Positions 23,633 to 33,178 of a DNA stretch of 34,446 bases are shown here, one piece after another. The stretch covers positions 1 to 34,446 of the forward strand of contig NZ_BATC01000027.1 of NCBI RefSeq assembly GCF_000466985.1, in the 5' to 3' direction. This DNA is from Brevundimonas abyssalis TAR-001. GTDB lineage: Bacteria; Pseudomonadota; Alphaproteobacteria; Caulobacterales; Caulobacteraceae. Every line of letters begins with the position of its first letter. Position 1 is the first letter of the stretch. The translations under genes and the position numbers were made by a program. Under the pieces are notes generated by a model, which made no database searches, was not told where the DNA came from, and saw only the letters and a list, made by a program, of their open reading frames with translations.

Positions 23633-25180
23633 CTAGCCCTTGTCGCTCCACACGGTCTTGTAGAGGTCGAAGCGGCGGTCGCGCAGATTGCGCACCGTGC
23701 CCTGGGCCTTGGCCCAAGCGAGGTCGGACAGGTCCAGATCGGCCACGGTCACCGTCTCCACATTCTCGGTCGCCTCGGCGGCGATGCCGTCGCGGGCGAA
23801 GGGGAAGTCGCACGGGGTCAGGATGCAGGACTGGGCGTACTGGATGTCCATGTTCTCGACGTTGGGCAGATTGCCCACATTGCCCGACAGGGTGACGTAG
23901 CACTGGTTCTCGATGGCCCGGGCCTGGCTGCAGTAGCGGACCCGCAGATAGCCCTGACGGTTGTCGGTGCAGAAGGGCACGAACAGCAGGCGCGCGCCCT
24001 CGTCCACCAGCCGTCGCGCCAGTTCGGGGAACTCGGAATCATAGCAGATCAGCACCCCGATCGGGCCGCAGTCGGTGGGGATGGCGTGGACCATGTCGCC
24101 GCCCTTGATGTTCCACCAGTGCCGCTCGTTGGGGGTGGGGTGAATCTTCTCCTGGGCGTGGACCGAGCCGTCGCGCAGGAAGACGTAGGCGACATTCTGG
24201 ATCTCGCCGTCGTCGGTGCGGGTGGGATGCGAGCCGCCGATGATGTTGATGTTGTAGCTGATGGCCAGCTTGGACATCTCCTCCACGAACCGCGGCGTGT
24301 AGCGGGTCAGGGCCTCGATGGACTCCGCCGGGTTCAGCTTCTTCTCCTCCAGCGCCAGCAGCTGGAGGGTGAACAGCTCCGGGAACACCACGAAGTCCGA
24401 TCGGTAGTCCGCCGTCACGTCGACGAAATATTCGACGTTGTGCATGAAGTCCTCGAACGAGGTCACCCGCCGCGCCTGGAACTGCACCGTGGCCACGCGC
24501 ACGTTTTCCTTGGAGGCGAACACCGCGCCCTTGGCGCCGCGCTCTTCGGGGTAATAGGGATTGCGCCAGATCATGTGGGTGGCGTGGCCCATGGATTGGC
24601 GGTCGGCGGGCAGATAGTCCTTCAGCACCCCGATGGGCTCGAAGCCGGCCCGCAGGTGGAAGGCGACCACCGGGTCCTTGGCCTTTCGCGCCGTGACCGC
24701 ATCCAGATAGTCCTCGGGCGAGGGGAAGGTCTTCTTCCTGCGGTCCAGCCCCGGCATGCGTCCGCCGAAGACGATGCCCTTCAGCTCCAGATGCTCGCAC
24801 AGCTCCCGCCGGGCGTCGTACAGGCGCTGGCCGATGCGCAGGCGCCGCGCGTCCGGATCGACGCACACCTCCATGCCGTAAAGCCACTCGCCGTTGGGGT
24901 CATGGCGCGAGGCGTAGCCGCCGCCGGTGATCTCGTCCCAGGTGTGGGGCCCCATGGCGGTCTTCTCGTCGATCTGGAAGCCGGCGGCGTAGCCCACCAG
25001 GTCGCCCTCGTATTCGACGATGAACTGACCCTGGGGGAATGCGGCCACCTGGCCCTGCAGCATGCCGCGGGTGTAGCCGCTGTTGCCGTAGACGCGCTGG
25101 ACCAGGTCGTAGATGCGCGGCACGTCCTTCAGGGTCGGATTGCGAATTTCGATGAGGGCGGTGCGAGCGGTTTTGGTCAT
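23633..25180 (-). CDS. Bifunctional GNAT acetyltransferase / carbon-nitrogen hydrolase
   Basis: This 515-residue fusion has an N-terminal GNAT domain (about residues 8-200) with the acetyl-CoA segment [10 protein letters not shown], and a C-terminal nitrilase-superfamily amidase domain (about 225-500). The nitrilase triad is complete: Glu in V-V-F-P-E-L-F, Lys in Q-E-K-I-H-P-T and Cys in L-I-C-Y-D-S-E. This domain pairing is known as an annotated bifunctional family; its substrate is not established. No signal peptide is present. The start at 25180 gives [13 protein letters not shown] at the usual GNAT beginning. It is divergent from hslU across about 106 bp. Confidence 0.92.
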   Translation of the reverse strand: MTKTARTALIEIRNPTLKDVPRIYDLVQRVYGNSGYTRGMLQGQVAAFPQGQFIVEYEGDLVGYAAGFQIDEKTAMGPHTWDEITGGGYASRHDPNGEWLYGMEVCVDPDARRLRIGQRLYDARRELCEHLELKGIVFGGRMPGLDRRKKTFPSPEDYLDAVTARKAKDPVVAFHLRAGFEPIGVLKDYLPADRQSMGHATHMIWRNPYYPEERGAKGAVFASKENVRVATVQFQARRVTSFEDFMHNVEYFVDVTADYRSDFVVFPELFTLQLLALEEKKLNPAESIEALTRYTPRFVEEMSKLAISYNINIIGGSHPTRTDDGEIQNVAYVFLRDGSVHAQEKIHPTPNERHWWNIKGGDMVHAIPTDCGPIGVLICYDSEFPELARRLVDEGARLLFVPFCTDNRQGYLRVRYCSQARAIENQCYVTLSGNVGNLPNVENMDIQYAQSCILTPCDFPFARDGIAAEATENVETVTVADLDLSDLAWAKAQGTVRNLRDRRFDLYKTVWSDKG

Positions 25181-25286
25181 GGGACTCCAGATGGGCGGCG
25201 TTCATTATCAGCCAGCTTAACCGTTCAGCGGCGGGTTGGATGCATCACCCCTCCCGTTGCGCTTCCACAGCGCCTATGTGAAGGCC

Positions 25287-26587
25287 ATGACCGACCTTTC
25301 CCCCCGCGAAATCGTTTCCGAACTCGATCGTTTCATCGTGGGCCAGCACGACGCCAAGCGCGCCGTGGCCGTGGCCCTGCGCAACCGCTGGCGCCGCAAG
25401 CGCGCGCCCGAGGACATCCGCGACGAGATCACCCCCAAGAACATCCTGATGATCGGCCCCACGGGCGTGGGCAAGACCGAGATCGCCCGGCGTCTGGCCC
25501 GGCTGGCCGGCTCGCCCTTCCTGAAGGTGGAAGCCACCAAATTCACCGAGGTGGGCTATGTGGGCCGCGATGTGGACCAGATCATGCGCGATCTGGTGGA
25601 GGCCGCCCTGGTTATGGTGCGCGACGACCGCCGCGCGGGGGTGAAGGCCAAGGCCGAAGCCGCCGCCGAGGACCGCATCCTCGACGCCCTGGTGGGGCCG
25701 GGCTCGCAGCCGGCCACCCGCGACGCCTTCAAGAAGAAGCTGCGCGCGGGCGAGATGGACGACAAGGAGATCGAGCTGGCGCTGGCGGACACCACCTCGC
25801 CGTTCCAGAACATCGATCTGCCCGGCGGGGCGGGCATGGGGGTGCTGAACCTGTCCGAAATGCTGGGCAAGATGGGCGGCGGCAAGACCAAGCCCGTCAA
25901 GCTGAAGGTCCGCGACGCCTGGGCGCCCCTGATCACCGAGGAAAGCGACAAGCTGCTGGATCAGGACAGCCTGACCCGCGAGGCGGTGATGCTGGCCGAG
26001 AACGAGGGCATCGTCTTCCTGGACGAGATCGACAAGGTGGCGGCGAAGTCCGACCGCTCGGGCGCCGACGTCAGCCGCGAAGGAGTCCAGCGCGACCTGC
26101 TGCCCCTGATCGAGGGGACCACCGTTTCAACCAAATACGGGCCGGTGAAGTCCGACCACGTGCTGTTCATCGCCTCGGGCGCGTTCCATGTGGCCAAGCC
26201 CTCGGACCTGCTGCCCGAGCTGCAGGGGCGCCTGCCCATCCGGGTCGAGCTGAAGGCCCTGACCCGCGACGACTTCAAGCGCATCCTGACCGAGCCCGAG
26301 GCCAATCTGATCCGTCAGAACCAGGCCCTGCTGGCGGCCGAGGACGTGACCCTGGTGTTCACCGAGGACGCGTCGAGGCCATGGCCGACGCGGCGGTGGC
26401 CGCCAACGGCGCGGTGGAGAACATCGGCGCGCGGCGTCTGGTCACCGTGATCGAACGGGTGCTGGAGGAGACCAGCTTCAAGGCGTCCGACCTGTCGGGC
26501 CAGACCCTGACCTTCGACGGCGAGATGGTGCGCGACAAGGTCGGCGATCTTGCGAAGAACGCCGACCTCAGTCGCTTCATTCTCTGA
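25287..26587 (+). pseudogene. hslU: ATP-dependent protease ATPase subunit HslU, frameshifted
   Basis: Two frames together give a complete 433-residue HslU. The first frame (25287 to about 26372) has the I-domain-containing AAA+ ATPase with Walker A G-P-T-G-V-G-K-T (Lys63), the pore motif E-V-G-Y-V-G-R-D and Walker B I-V-F-L-D-E-I-D. The second frame (about 26372-26587) carries sensor 2 G-A-R-R-L and the canonical C-terminal tail D-L-S-R-F-I-L. The jump is at 26370-26374: GCGTCGAG read as GCGGTCGAG restores [11 protein letters not shown]. HslU unfolds substrates for the HslV peptidase; hslV is not in this window. ATG 25287 begins [10 protein letters not shown] as in homologues. The C-terminal tail, which docks into HslV, is intact. 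Confidence 0.92.
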
Positions 26588-26590
26588 TCG

Positions 26591-27499
26591 TCAGACGCTC
26601 TCGGGTTCGATCTCGTAGGTGGTCGAGCAATATTCGCAGGTGACGCGGATCTTGCCGTCCTCCTCGACCATTTCGGCGCGCTGGTCCTCGGGGAAGGACC
26701 GCAGCATGCCGGTGACGCGCTCGGGGGTGCATCGACAGACGGCGGCCAGCGGCAGGGGATCTTCCAGCCGCACGCCGTCCTCGTGGAACAGGCGGAACAG
26801 CAGGGTCTCGGCGCTGATGGTCGGATCGACCAGTTCGTCGTCGCCCAGGGTGGCGAACAGGGCGCGGGTGCGGTCCCACACCTCTTCGGTGGAGCCGCGG
26901 GCGTCGTCGCCGGCGATCAGCTGGATCATGGCCCCGCCCGCGCGCCAGCTTTCGCCGGCCGCGGTGATGACGCGGCCGACGCCGAGGTTGACGCGGGTCG
27001 GCACCTGTTCGGACTGGGCGAAATAGGTCTCGGCGCACAGGGCCAGGGTCTCGCCCTCGATGGGGGTGACGCCCTGGTGACGCGCCATGTGCTCACCCTG
27101 GTCCAGGGTCATGATGAAGACGCCGTCGCCCAGCAGGGACTTGGCGCCGGGCCGGGCGAAGCCCTTCGACGCCTCTGCCACCTCGTCGGGGTCGAAGCGG
27201 CAGTAGCCGCGCAGGGTCCCGGCGGTGTCGTAGTCGGCGACCACGTAGCGGACGGGGCCGTTTCCCTGGGCCTGGACGATCAGGCGACCCTGGAATTTCA
27301 GGCTGGAGCCCACCAGGGCGGCCAGGGCGCAGGCTTCGCCCAGCAGGGCGGCCACCGGCTCGGGATAGTCATGGGCCGACAGGATGGCGTCCACGGCCGG
27401 GCCCATTCGGACCAGACGGCCGCGCACGGGCCAGCCCTCGATCTGGAAGGCGGCGGCCAGGTCGTCTGGATGGGCGGAAAGGGGCGCGGCGGCGCTCAC
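26591..27499 (-). CDS. hslO: Hsp33 redox-regulated chaperone
   Basis: This 302-residue holdase is activated by oxidation. The N-terminal domain (about residues 1-230) includes G-E-A-C-A-L-A-A-L-V-G-S-S-L-K and G-P-V-R-Y-V-V-A-D-Y. The C-terminal zinc switch has all four Cys as C-R-C and C-E-Y-C (about residues 266-293), the usual C-x-C...C-x-x-C arrangement. It is normal length. Its end faces the end of hslU with only 3 nt between stop codons, so two heat/oxidative-stress proteins are encoded tail to tail. The start at 27499 is an ATG with a conserved-looking polar N-terminus; promoters are shared divergently with the SDR gene. Confidence 0.92.
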   Translation of the reverse strand: MSAAAPLSAHPDDLAAAFQIEGWPVRGRLVRMGPAVDAILSAHDYPEPVAALLGEACALAALVGSSLKFQGRLIVQAQGNGPVRYVVADYDTAGTLRGYCRFDPDEVAEASKGFARPGAKSLLGDGVFIMTLDQGEHMARHQGVTPIEGETLALCAETYFAQSEQVPTRVNLGVGRVITAAGESWRAGGAMIQLIAGDDARGSTEEVWDRTRALFATLGDDELVDPTISAETLLFRLFHEDGVRLEDPLPLAAVCRCTPERVTGMLRSFPEDQRAEMVEEDGKIRVTCEYCSTTYEIEPESV

Positions 27500-27568
27500 G
27501 GCGTCAAATCCTCTGGTTGTCGACGGACGGCGTCAGATAGTGTGTTCATGTCCTCATGATAAGAGGGC

Positions 27569-27595
27569 GGAACCCGCCGGTTGGGCGGGCCGTTC
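27569..27595 (+). promoter_or_regulatory. Hairpin in the SDR-gene leader
   Basis: CCCGCC (27573-27578) and GGCGGG (27584-27589) pair around GGTTG, with outer GGAA and TTCC able to extend the stem past a three-base bulge. It lies about 30 nt before the ATG at 27625 in the divergent hslO/SDR intergenic region. It could be a leader structure or part of a promoter-region operator. No T tract is present. Confidence 0.35.
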
Positions 27596-27624
27596 CGATT
27601 TCGACCCGTGCATCAAGGCCATCC

Positions 27625-29007
27625 ATGTCCCGCAGACCCAAGCTGAAGCCCCTTTCGAAGCAGGCCATCGTCATCACCGGCGCCACCTCCGGCATCGGCC
27701 TGGCCACGGCCCGTAGGGCGGCGAAGGCGGGGGCCTGCGTGTTTCTGATCGCGCGAAGCGAGACCGATCTGAAGGCCCTGTGCGAGGAGATTCAGGCCGA
27801 GGGCGGGCGCTGCGCCTATGCGGTGGCGGACGTGGCGGACCATGACGCCCTGGCCGAGGCGGCCGAGAATTGCACCCGGCTGTTCGGCGGGTTCGACACC
27901 TGGGTGAACAATGCGGGGGTCTCCATCTACGGCCCCATCCGCGAGACGACGCTTGAGGACCACAAGCGGCTGTTCGACACCAACTACTGGGGCGTGGTGA
28001 ACGGCTCGATCATAGCGGTGGAGCATCTGCGGGCCCGGCCCGGCGGCGGCGCGATCATCAATGTGGGCTCGACCCTGTCCGACGCGCCGTTCCCGGTGCA
28101 GGGGCTGTATGCGGCGTCCAAGCACGCGGTGAAGGGCTTCACCAACGCCCTGCGCATCGAGATGCTGCGCGAGGGGGCGCCGGTGAAGGTGTCGCTGGTC
28201 AAGCCCGCGGCGGTGGATACGCCCTATCCCCGACACGCCCGCAACCTGACCGGCGAGGCGGTGCGTAATCCCCAGCCGGTCTATGCCGGCCATGTGGTGG
28301 CCGAGGCCATCCTGCACTGCGCGACCCATTCGACGCGGGAAATCACGGTGGGCGGGAGCGCATCGGTCCTGGCTGCGTTCTATGCGATGTTCCCCGGTGT
28401 GGCGGAACCGCTGCTGGCGCGCTTCGGACCCTCGATGATGCGTGATCGGCGCGCCGATTATCAGACCTATGACGACGGGCTCTATGACCCGACGGAGGAC
28501 GGTCTCTATGAAGAGGTTCATTATCCCATGGTTCGACAGTCCAGCCTTCTGGCCCAGGCCCGCATGCACCCCGGCATCACCGGAGGCGGGCTGGCCCTGA
28601 TCGCCCTGGCCGGCGTCGCGGCCGTGCTTCTGACCCAGCGCAGCGGCCCGACCCGCTATGAGCGCCTGCGCGCGCGGGTCGATCCGCGCAACTGGCGCCG
28701 CCAGCCCAGCATGGGCGATCGCCTGGGCCGCTGGACCGACCGGGTGCGCGACGACGCCGAGGACTGGAGCGGACGCGCCGCCAAGGACGCCCGACGCTGG
28801 TTCGATCGCGCCGCCGACGCCTTCCCCGCCGAAGAGATCGAGGCCGGGGCCCGCAAGACCGGGCGCATGGCCCGGGACGGCGCGGTGCGCACCGGCCGCT
28901 TCGCCAAGGACCACGCCCGCGAGGGCGGGGCGCTTCTGGCGCTGGCCACCATCGCGGCCGCCGTGGGCGCCGCGGCGCTGGAGCACCACCGCGCGCAGGA
29001 CCGCTGA
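27625..29007 (+). CDS. SDR family oxidoreductase with C-terminal membrane extension
   Basis: This 460-residue protein begins with a classical short-chain dehydrogenase (about residues 12-255): cofactor loop T-G-A-T-S-G-I-G, N-N-A-G-V-S, the Ser in N-V-G-S-T-L, and catalytic Y-A-A-S-K-H. Beyond it, about 200 residues follow: a linker containing repeated D-G-L-Y-(D/E) segments, a membrane helix (about 312-332), a strongly basic and amphipathic region rich in R-x-x-D-x-A, and a second hydrophobic stretch (about 430-450) near the end. ATG 27625 has AAGG upstream and begins next to the SDR core; the frame is open from 27556. The substrate is unknown. It is divergent from hslO. Confidence 0.85.
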   Translation: MSRRPKLKPLSKQAIVITGATSGIGLATARRAAKAGACVFLIARSETDLKALCEEIQAEGGRCAYAVADVADHDALAEAAENCTRLFGGFDTWVNNAGVSIYGPIRETTLEDHKRLFDTNYWGVVNGSIIAVEHLRARPGGGAIINVGSTLSDAPFPVQGLYAASKHAVKGFTNALRIEMLREGAPVKVSLVKPAAVDTPYPRHARNLTGEAVRNPQPVYAGHVVAEAILHCATHSTREITVGGSASVLAAFYAMFPGVAEPLLARFGPSMMRDRRADYQTYDDGLYDPTEDGLYEEVHYPMVRQSSLLAQARMHPGITGGGLALIALAGVAAVLLTQRSGPTRYERLRARVDPRNWRRQPSMGDRLGRWTDRVRDDAEDWSGRAAKDARRWFDRAADAFPAEEIEAGARKTGRMARDGAVRTGRFAKDHAREGGALLALATIAAAVGAAALEHHRAQDR

Positions 29008-29099
29008 GCGCTCGCTAGAGAAAAAAATGCCCCGGACTCGCCTGAAATAGGGGCGTCCGTGCATTGCTGCACCCGCGAAGGGGCGGCTAAAGAAACGGA

Positions 29100-31016
29100 A
29101 TGAACGCTTCGCCGTCTTCCGCTTCCGCAGCCGCCCCTTTCGTCGTGCTGGATTTCGACTCCACCCTGGTCAAGGTGGAGACGCTGGATGCGCTGGCCGA
29201 CATGGTGCTGAGCGAATCCGTGGAGGCCGACGCCATCCGCACCCGGGTGGCGCGGCTGACCGACCAGGCCATGGCCGGGGACATCGACTTCGGCGAGGCG
29301 CTGAAGCGGCGGCTGGAGCTGCTGCAGCTGACGCGAACCCATGTGGAGGCGCTGGCCGACCGCATCCTGGGCGAACTGACGCCATCGGTGCGCCGCAACG
29401 GGCGCTTCTTCGCCGAGAACGCGGATCGCATCATCATCGTCTCGGGCGGGTTCCGCGAGGTCATCGCCCCGGTGGCCGCCGAGCTGGGCGTAGCGCCCGA
29501 GCGGGTGCTGGCCAACGACCTGATCTATGACGACGAGGGCCGGGTCACCGGCGTGGACGAGGCCAACCCGCTGTCGCGCGAGGGGGGCAAGGCAGAGGCG
29601 CTGAAGGCGCTGAACCTGCCGGGGCCGGTGATCCTGATCGGCGACGGCTGGAACGACGCGGTGATGAAGCAGGCCGGGGTCGTGGACCGGTTCTACGCCT
29701 TCACGGAAGTCGTGCGGCGCGAGCCGGTGGTGGCGGCGGCGGACGCCGAGGCGCGCTCGCTGGACGAGGTGCTGCACGCCGAGGGCCTGAGCGGGCGCTG
29801 GTCGTTTCCGCGCAGCCGCATGAAGATCCTGCTGCTGGAGAACATCCACCCCCTGGCCGTGCAGCGGCTGCGTGAGGAGGGATACTCGGTCGAGACCCTC
29901 AAGGGGGCGCTGGACGAGGACGCCCTGATCGAGCGGATCAGGGGCGTGCATGTGCTGGGCGTGCGCTCCAAGACCAATGTGTCGGCGCGGGTGCTGGAGG
30001 CGGCGGACAAGCTGATGGCCGTGGCGGCCTTCTGCATCGGCACCAACCAGATCGATCTGGAGGCGGCGGCCGACCGGGGCGTGGCGGCGTTCAACGCGCC
30101 CTATTCAAACACCCGCTCGGTGGTGGAGCTGGCCATCGGGCTTACGGTCACCCTTATGCGCGACGTGGTCGACAAGTCCGCCGCCATGCACCGGGGCGCG
30201 TGGAACAAGTCGGCGACGGGCTCTCGCGAGCTGCGCGGCAAGACTCTGGGCATCGTGGGCTACGGCGCCATCGGCTCGCAGCTGTCGGTGCTGGCCGAGG
30301 CCCTGGGCATGAGGGTGGTGTTCTACGACGTGGTCGAGCGGCTGGCGCTGGGCAATGCGCGGCGGCTGCGGTCGCTGGACGCCCTGCTGGCCGAGGCGGA
30401 CGTGGTCAGCCTGCATGTGGACGGGCGCCAGTCGAACACCAATCTGATGGGGCCGCAGCAGTTCGCGCGCATGAAGCCGGGCGCCCTGCTGCTGAACCTG
30501 TCGCGGGGGCACGTGGTGGATATCGGGGCGCTGGCCCAGGCGCTGGGCTCGGGCCGGGTGGCCGGGGCGGCGGTGGACGTGTTCCCCGAGGAGCCGCGCA
30601 CCAATGACGACCCGTTCGATAGTCCGCTGATGGGGCTGAAGAACGTCATTCTGACGCCGCACATCGGCGGCTCGACCGAGGAGGCCCAGGAAGCCATCGC
30701 CGACTTCGCCGCCGAGCGGGTGCTGGGCTATCTGAACCGGGGCGACACCACATTCAGCGTCAACCTGCCCAACGTCCAGCTGGCCGACGTCACGGGCGGG
30801 CACCGGCTGCTGCACATCCACCGCAATCAGGCAGGCGTGCTGGCGGCCATCAACCGGGTGCTGGCGGACGCGGGGCTGAACATCCTGGCCCAGCACCTGA
30901 AGACTGACGAGCACACCGGCTATGTGATCGCCGACGTGGACCGGGATTACGACCGCGCTCTGCTGGCCGACCTGAAGGCCATTCCCGGCACCCTGCGGTT
31001 CCGGATTCTGCACTGA
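29100..31016 (+). CDS. SerB-SerA fusion: phosphoserine phosphatase / D-3-phosphoglycerate dehydrogenase
   Basis: This continuous 638-residue frame joins two serine-pathway enzymes. Residues 1-235 are a HAD phosphatase with catalytic Asp18 and Asp20 in L-D-F-D-S-T-L-V, and a late G-D-G-W-N-D metal site. From Met241 (M-K-I-L-L-L-E-N) runs a phosphoglycerate dehydrogenase with NAD loop G-Y-G-A-I-G, catalytic Arg469, Glu498 and His521 (spacings 29 and 23, as in E. coli SerA Arg240/Glu269/His292), and a C-terminal ACT domain (about 563-638) for serine feedback. Thus step 1 and step 3 are fused while step 2 (SerC) is absent from this window. There is no stop or ribosome site between the parts. A short hairpin (GTGCA/TGCAC) lies in the leader at about 29058-29072. 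Confidence 0.9.
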   Translation: MNASPSSASAAAPFVVLDFDSTLVKVETLDALADMVLSESVEADAIRTRVARLTDQAMAGDIDFGEALKRRLELLQLTRTHVEALADRILGELTPSVRRNGRFFAENADRIIIVSGGFREVIAPVAAELGVAPERVLANDLIYDDEGRVTGVDEANPLSREGGKAEALKALNLPGPVILIGDGWNDAVMKQAGVVDRFYAFTEVVRREPVVAAADAEARSLDEVLHAEGLSGRWSFPRSRMKILLLENIHPLAVQRLREEGYSVETLKGALDEDALIERIRGVHVLGVRSKTNVSARVLEAADKLMAVAAFCIGTNQIDLEAAADRGVAAFNAPYSNTRSVVELAIGLTVTLMRDVVDKSAAMHRGAWNKSATGSRELRGKTLGIVGYGAIGSQLSVLAEALGMRVVFYDVVERLALGNARRLRSLDALLAEADVVSLHVDGRQSNTNLMGPQQFARMKPGALLLNLSRGHVVDIGALAQALGSGRVAGAAVDVFPEEPRTNDDPFDSPLMGLKNVILTPHIGGSTEEAQEAIADFAAERVLGYLNRGDTTFSVNLPNVQLADVTGGHRLLHIHRNQAGVLAAINRVLADAGLNILAQHLKTDEHTGYVIADVDRDYDRALLADLKAIPGTLRFRILH

Positions 31017-31054
31017 AGCTTCCCTAGCGGCATCTTGCGTCCTCCGCTGAGCGG

Positions 31055-31090
31055 CGCACACTGCCGTTAACGACCGCACACTGACGGTCG
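31055..31090 (+). promoter_or_regulatory. 20-bp-spaced direct repeat upstream of the GDSL gene
   Basis: CGCACACTG occurs at 31055-31063 and 31075-31083, exactly 20 bp apart, about two helical turns; the match extends to 12 of 14 positions. The second copy also lies in an inverted repeat CGACCG (31071-31076) / CGGTCG (31085-31090). Same-face spacing fits a dimeric regulator or a response-regulator site, about 20 bp upstream of the ATG. The GGGAGGAAG ribosome site follows at about 31091. Confidence 0.45.
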
Positions 31091-31103
31091 AGGGAGGAAG
31101 ATC

Positions 31104-32923
31104 ATGTCTCGTCAAACCGTTTCGGCGGCCGCGCTCGCCGCTGTTCTGGGCGCCGTGATGCTGGCGCCGTCGCAGGCGCAAGCCCAGTCCTATGACCGTC
31201 TGGTCGTGTTCGGCGACAGCCTGAGCGACAACGGCAACCTGTTCGGCTTCACCGGCGGGACGCAGCCCCCGGCGGCGTTCTACTGGCAGGGGCGGTTCTC
31301 GAACGGACGCGTTTTCACCGAGCTGCTGGGCTTTGACGCCACGGGCTTCGGCACGACCGCGGGCAGCGTCAACTACGCCTTTGGCGGCGCGCGCACCGAC
31401 GCGGCCATGAGCCCGCCGGGCATGCAGGTCCAGCTTCAGGCCTATCTGGCCAACGGCGGGACGTTCGGCTCGGGCGACCTGGTCAGCGTGCTGGGCGGCG
31501 CCAACAACATCTTCCAGGCTCTGGGAATGATCAGCACGGTGCCGATGGCCGATCCGCTCGGCTATCTGACGCTGGAATCCATCGACGCGGCAAACGAGAT
31601 CACCGGGCTGGTGAACGCCATCGCCGGCGCGGGCGCGGGGACGGTGCTGGTCTCGAACCTGCCCAGCCTGGCCGCCACGCCCCAGTTCCGGGGCGGCCCG
31701 GCCCAGAATCTGTCGGGGGGCGCGACATCGACCTTCAACGCGGCCCTGAGGCAGGGGCTGTTCACCGCCGCCGCCGCCAACGCGAACAGCAACATCATCC
31801 TGATGGATCTGGAGACGGCCTCGGCCTTCTTCGCGGCCAATCCGGGCCTGTTCGGCGTGACCAACGCCACCGACGCCTGCTTCAACCAGACCACCTTCAC
31901 GGTCTGCGCCAATCCGGACAGCTACTTCTATTTTGACGGGGTCCACCCGACGGCGACGGGGCACCGCGCCCTGGCCAATCTGGCGCTGGACTACATGTAC
32001 TACGGCGACGCGGGGGCCCAGACCACGGTGCTGGGCGAGACCGCCTTCCGTCACCGCGAGCGGGCGATGGAGGACGGCTCGGCCCGCCTGTCCGGCCGCG
32101 AGGGCTGGGTCGAGGGCTCCGGCGGGGTCACCGCCGGGGTCGTCTATGACCAGACCGAATTCGACGCCCGGGGCGCCGTCGCCTCGGCGGAGACCGAGAC
32201 CTGGGGCGCGCGCTTCCAGCTGGAGGCCGCGCCGTCGTCCAGCTGGCGCTTCGGTCTGGGCGTGGGCTTCGACCAGGGCGACCTGACCGCCGGCCGCCTG
32301 GCGGCGGACATCGAAACCGTCAGCGGCGACCTGTGGGCGGGCTGGCGCTCGGGCAATGTGTTCGTCAACGGCGTGGTCGGCGTCTCCAGCGACCGGTTCG
32401 ACGACATCACCCGCCTGACCGCCCTGACCCCTGTGGTCCACACGGGCAAGACCCGGGCCGTGACCACCGGCGCCGCCTGCAGGCGGGGACCTGGATGGAG
32501 ATGGGCGGCCTCGCCCTGTCGCCGCGCGCGGCCCTGGCCTGGGTCAGCGCGGATCTGGACGGCTATGTGGAGCAGGGCCCCGCCGCCCGCCACGACATCG
32601 CCGACCGCACGGTGGAGGGCGTCACGGCCGAGGTGGCCCTGCGGCTGGAAGGGGGCGGCCCGGCCTTCGGATTCTACGCCGAGGGCGGCTATCGCGATCT
32701 GATCAACGACGACGCCGATCCGGTGACGGTCGGCCTGGCCGCCAATCCGGCCCAGGCCCTGTCCACGGCCTTCGACAATCCGCTGTCCCAGCAGGCCATG
32801 GTCAATCTGGGAATCACCGCGCGCCTGGGCGAGCGGATGAACCTGGACATCGGCTATCGCGGCCGGTTCGCGGAGGCGGCCGACAGCCACGTGGGGGCGA
32901 TTACTCTCAGCCTGCCGTTCTGA
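31104..32923 (+). pseudogene. GDSL esterase/lipase autotransporter, frameshifted
   Basis: Two frames join into a protein of about 606 residues. A signal peptide ends A-Q-A-Q (residue 28). The passenger (about residues 30-315) is a GDSL-family esterase with F-G-D-S-L-S-D-N-G (nucleophile Ser39), the G-G-A-N-N oxyanion block and the D-G-V-H-P-T-A-T-G-H catalytic Asp/His. The C-terminal part (about 330-606) is an autotransporter beta-barrel ending in Phe (T-L-S-L-P-F), as outer-membrane proteins require. The jump is between 32476 and 32477: one more C in GCCGCCTG gives G-A-A-L-Q-A-G-T-W-M. As written, the barrel would be lost. ATG 31104 has GGGAGGAAG upstream. It should hydrolyse acyl esters at the cell surface. 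Confidence 0.88.
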
Positions 32924-32944
32924 TCGCGCAGGATTGAAGGACAG

Positions 32945-32977
32945 ACGGCGGAGGGCTTCGCGCTCTCCGCCGTTTTT
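32945..32977 (+). terminator. Intrinsic terminator of the GDSL gene
   Basis: A perfect 9-bp stem ACGGCGGAG/CTCCGCCGT (32945-32953 and 32965-32973) with an 11-nt loop is followed directly by TTTTT on the plus strand. It lies 22 nt past the GDSL stop codon. Confidence 0.92.
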
Positions 32978-33178
32978 CTGTGAGGGCGCCAAAAGGTTGC
33001 GCCAGTGCGGCGGTCTGTCGCACCCGGCGCCCATAAATGGCCCCATCGGCCCCGCACAACGCCCCCTCGATCAGGTCGCCGGCCTCCTGATCGGAGGTTT
33101 CGGGTCTCTCGGAGACCCGCGCGGCGATCTTTCCATCGAGCTTTCACGAGCTTGTCACGCCGCCGACGGAGCCGCCGC

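Noticed and set aside
24086..26587. An 833-codon plus-strand open frame
   Set aside because: Its first part is antisense to the GNAT-nitrilase gene; only the last part (from about 26372) is real, as the frameshifted C-terminus of hslU.
29003..29020. Possible fourth copy of the 40-bp repeat (GAGCGCTCGCTAGAG)
   Set aside because: Only about 12 bp resemble the element and the ends are missing.
29820..31016. Separate serA gene starting at the internal Met241
   Set aside because: No stop codon and no ribosome-binding site separate it from the phosphatase half; the frame is continuous from 29100.
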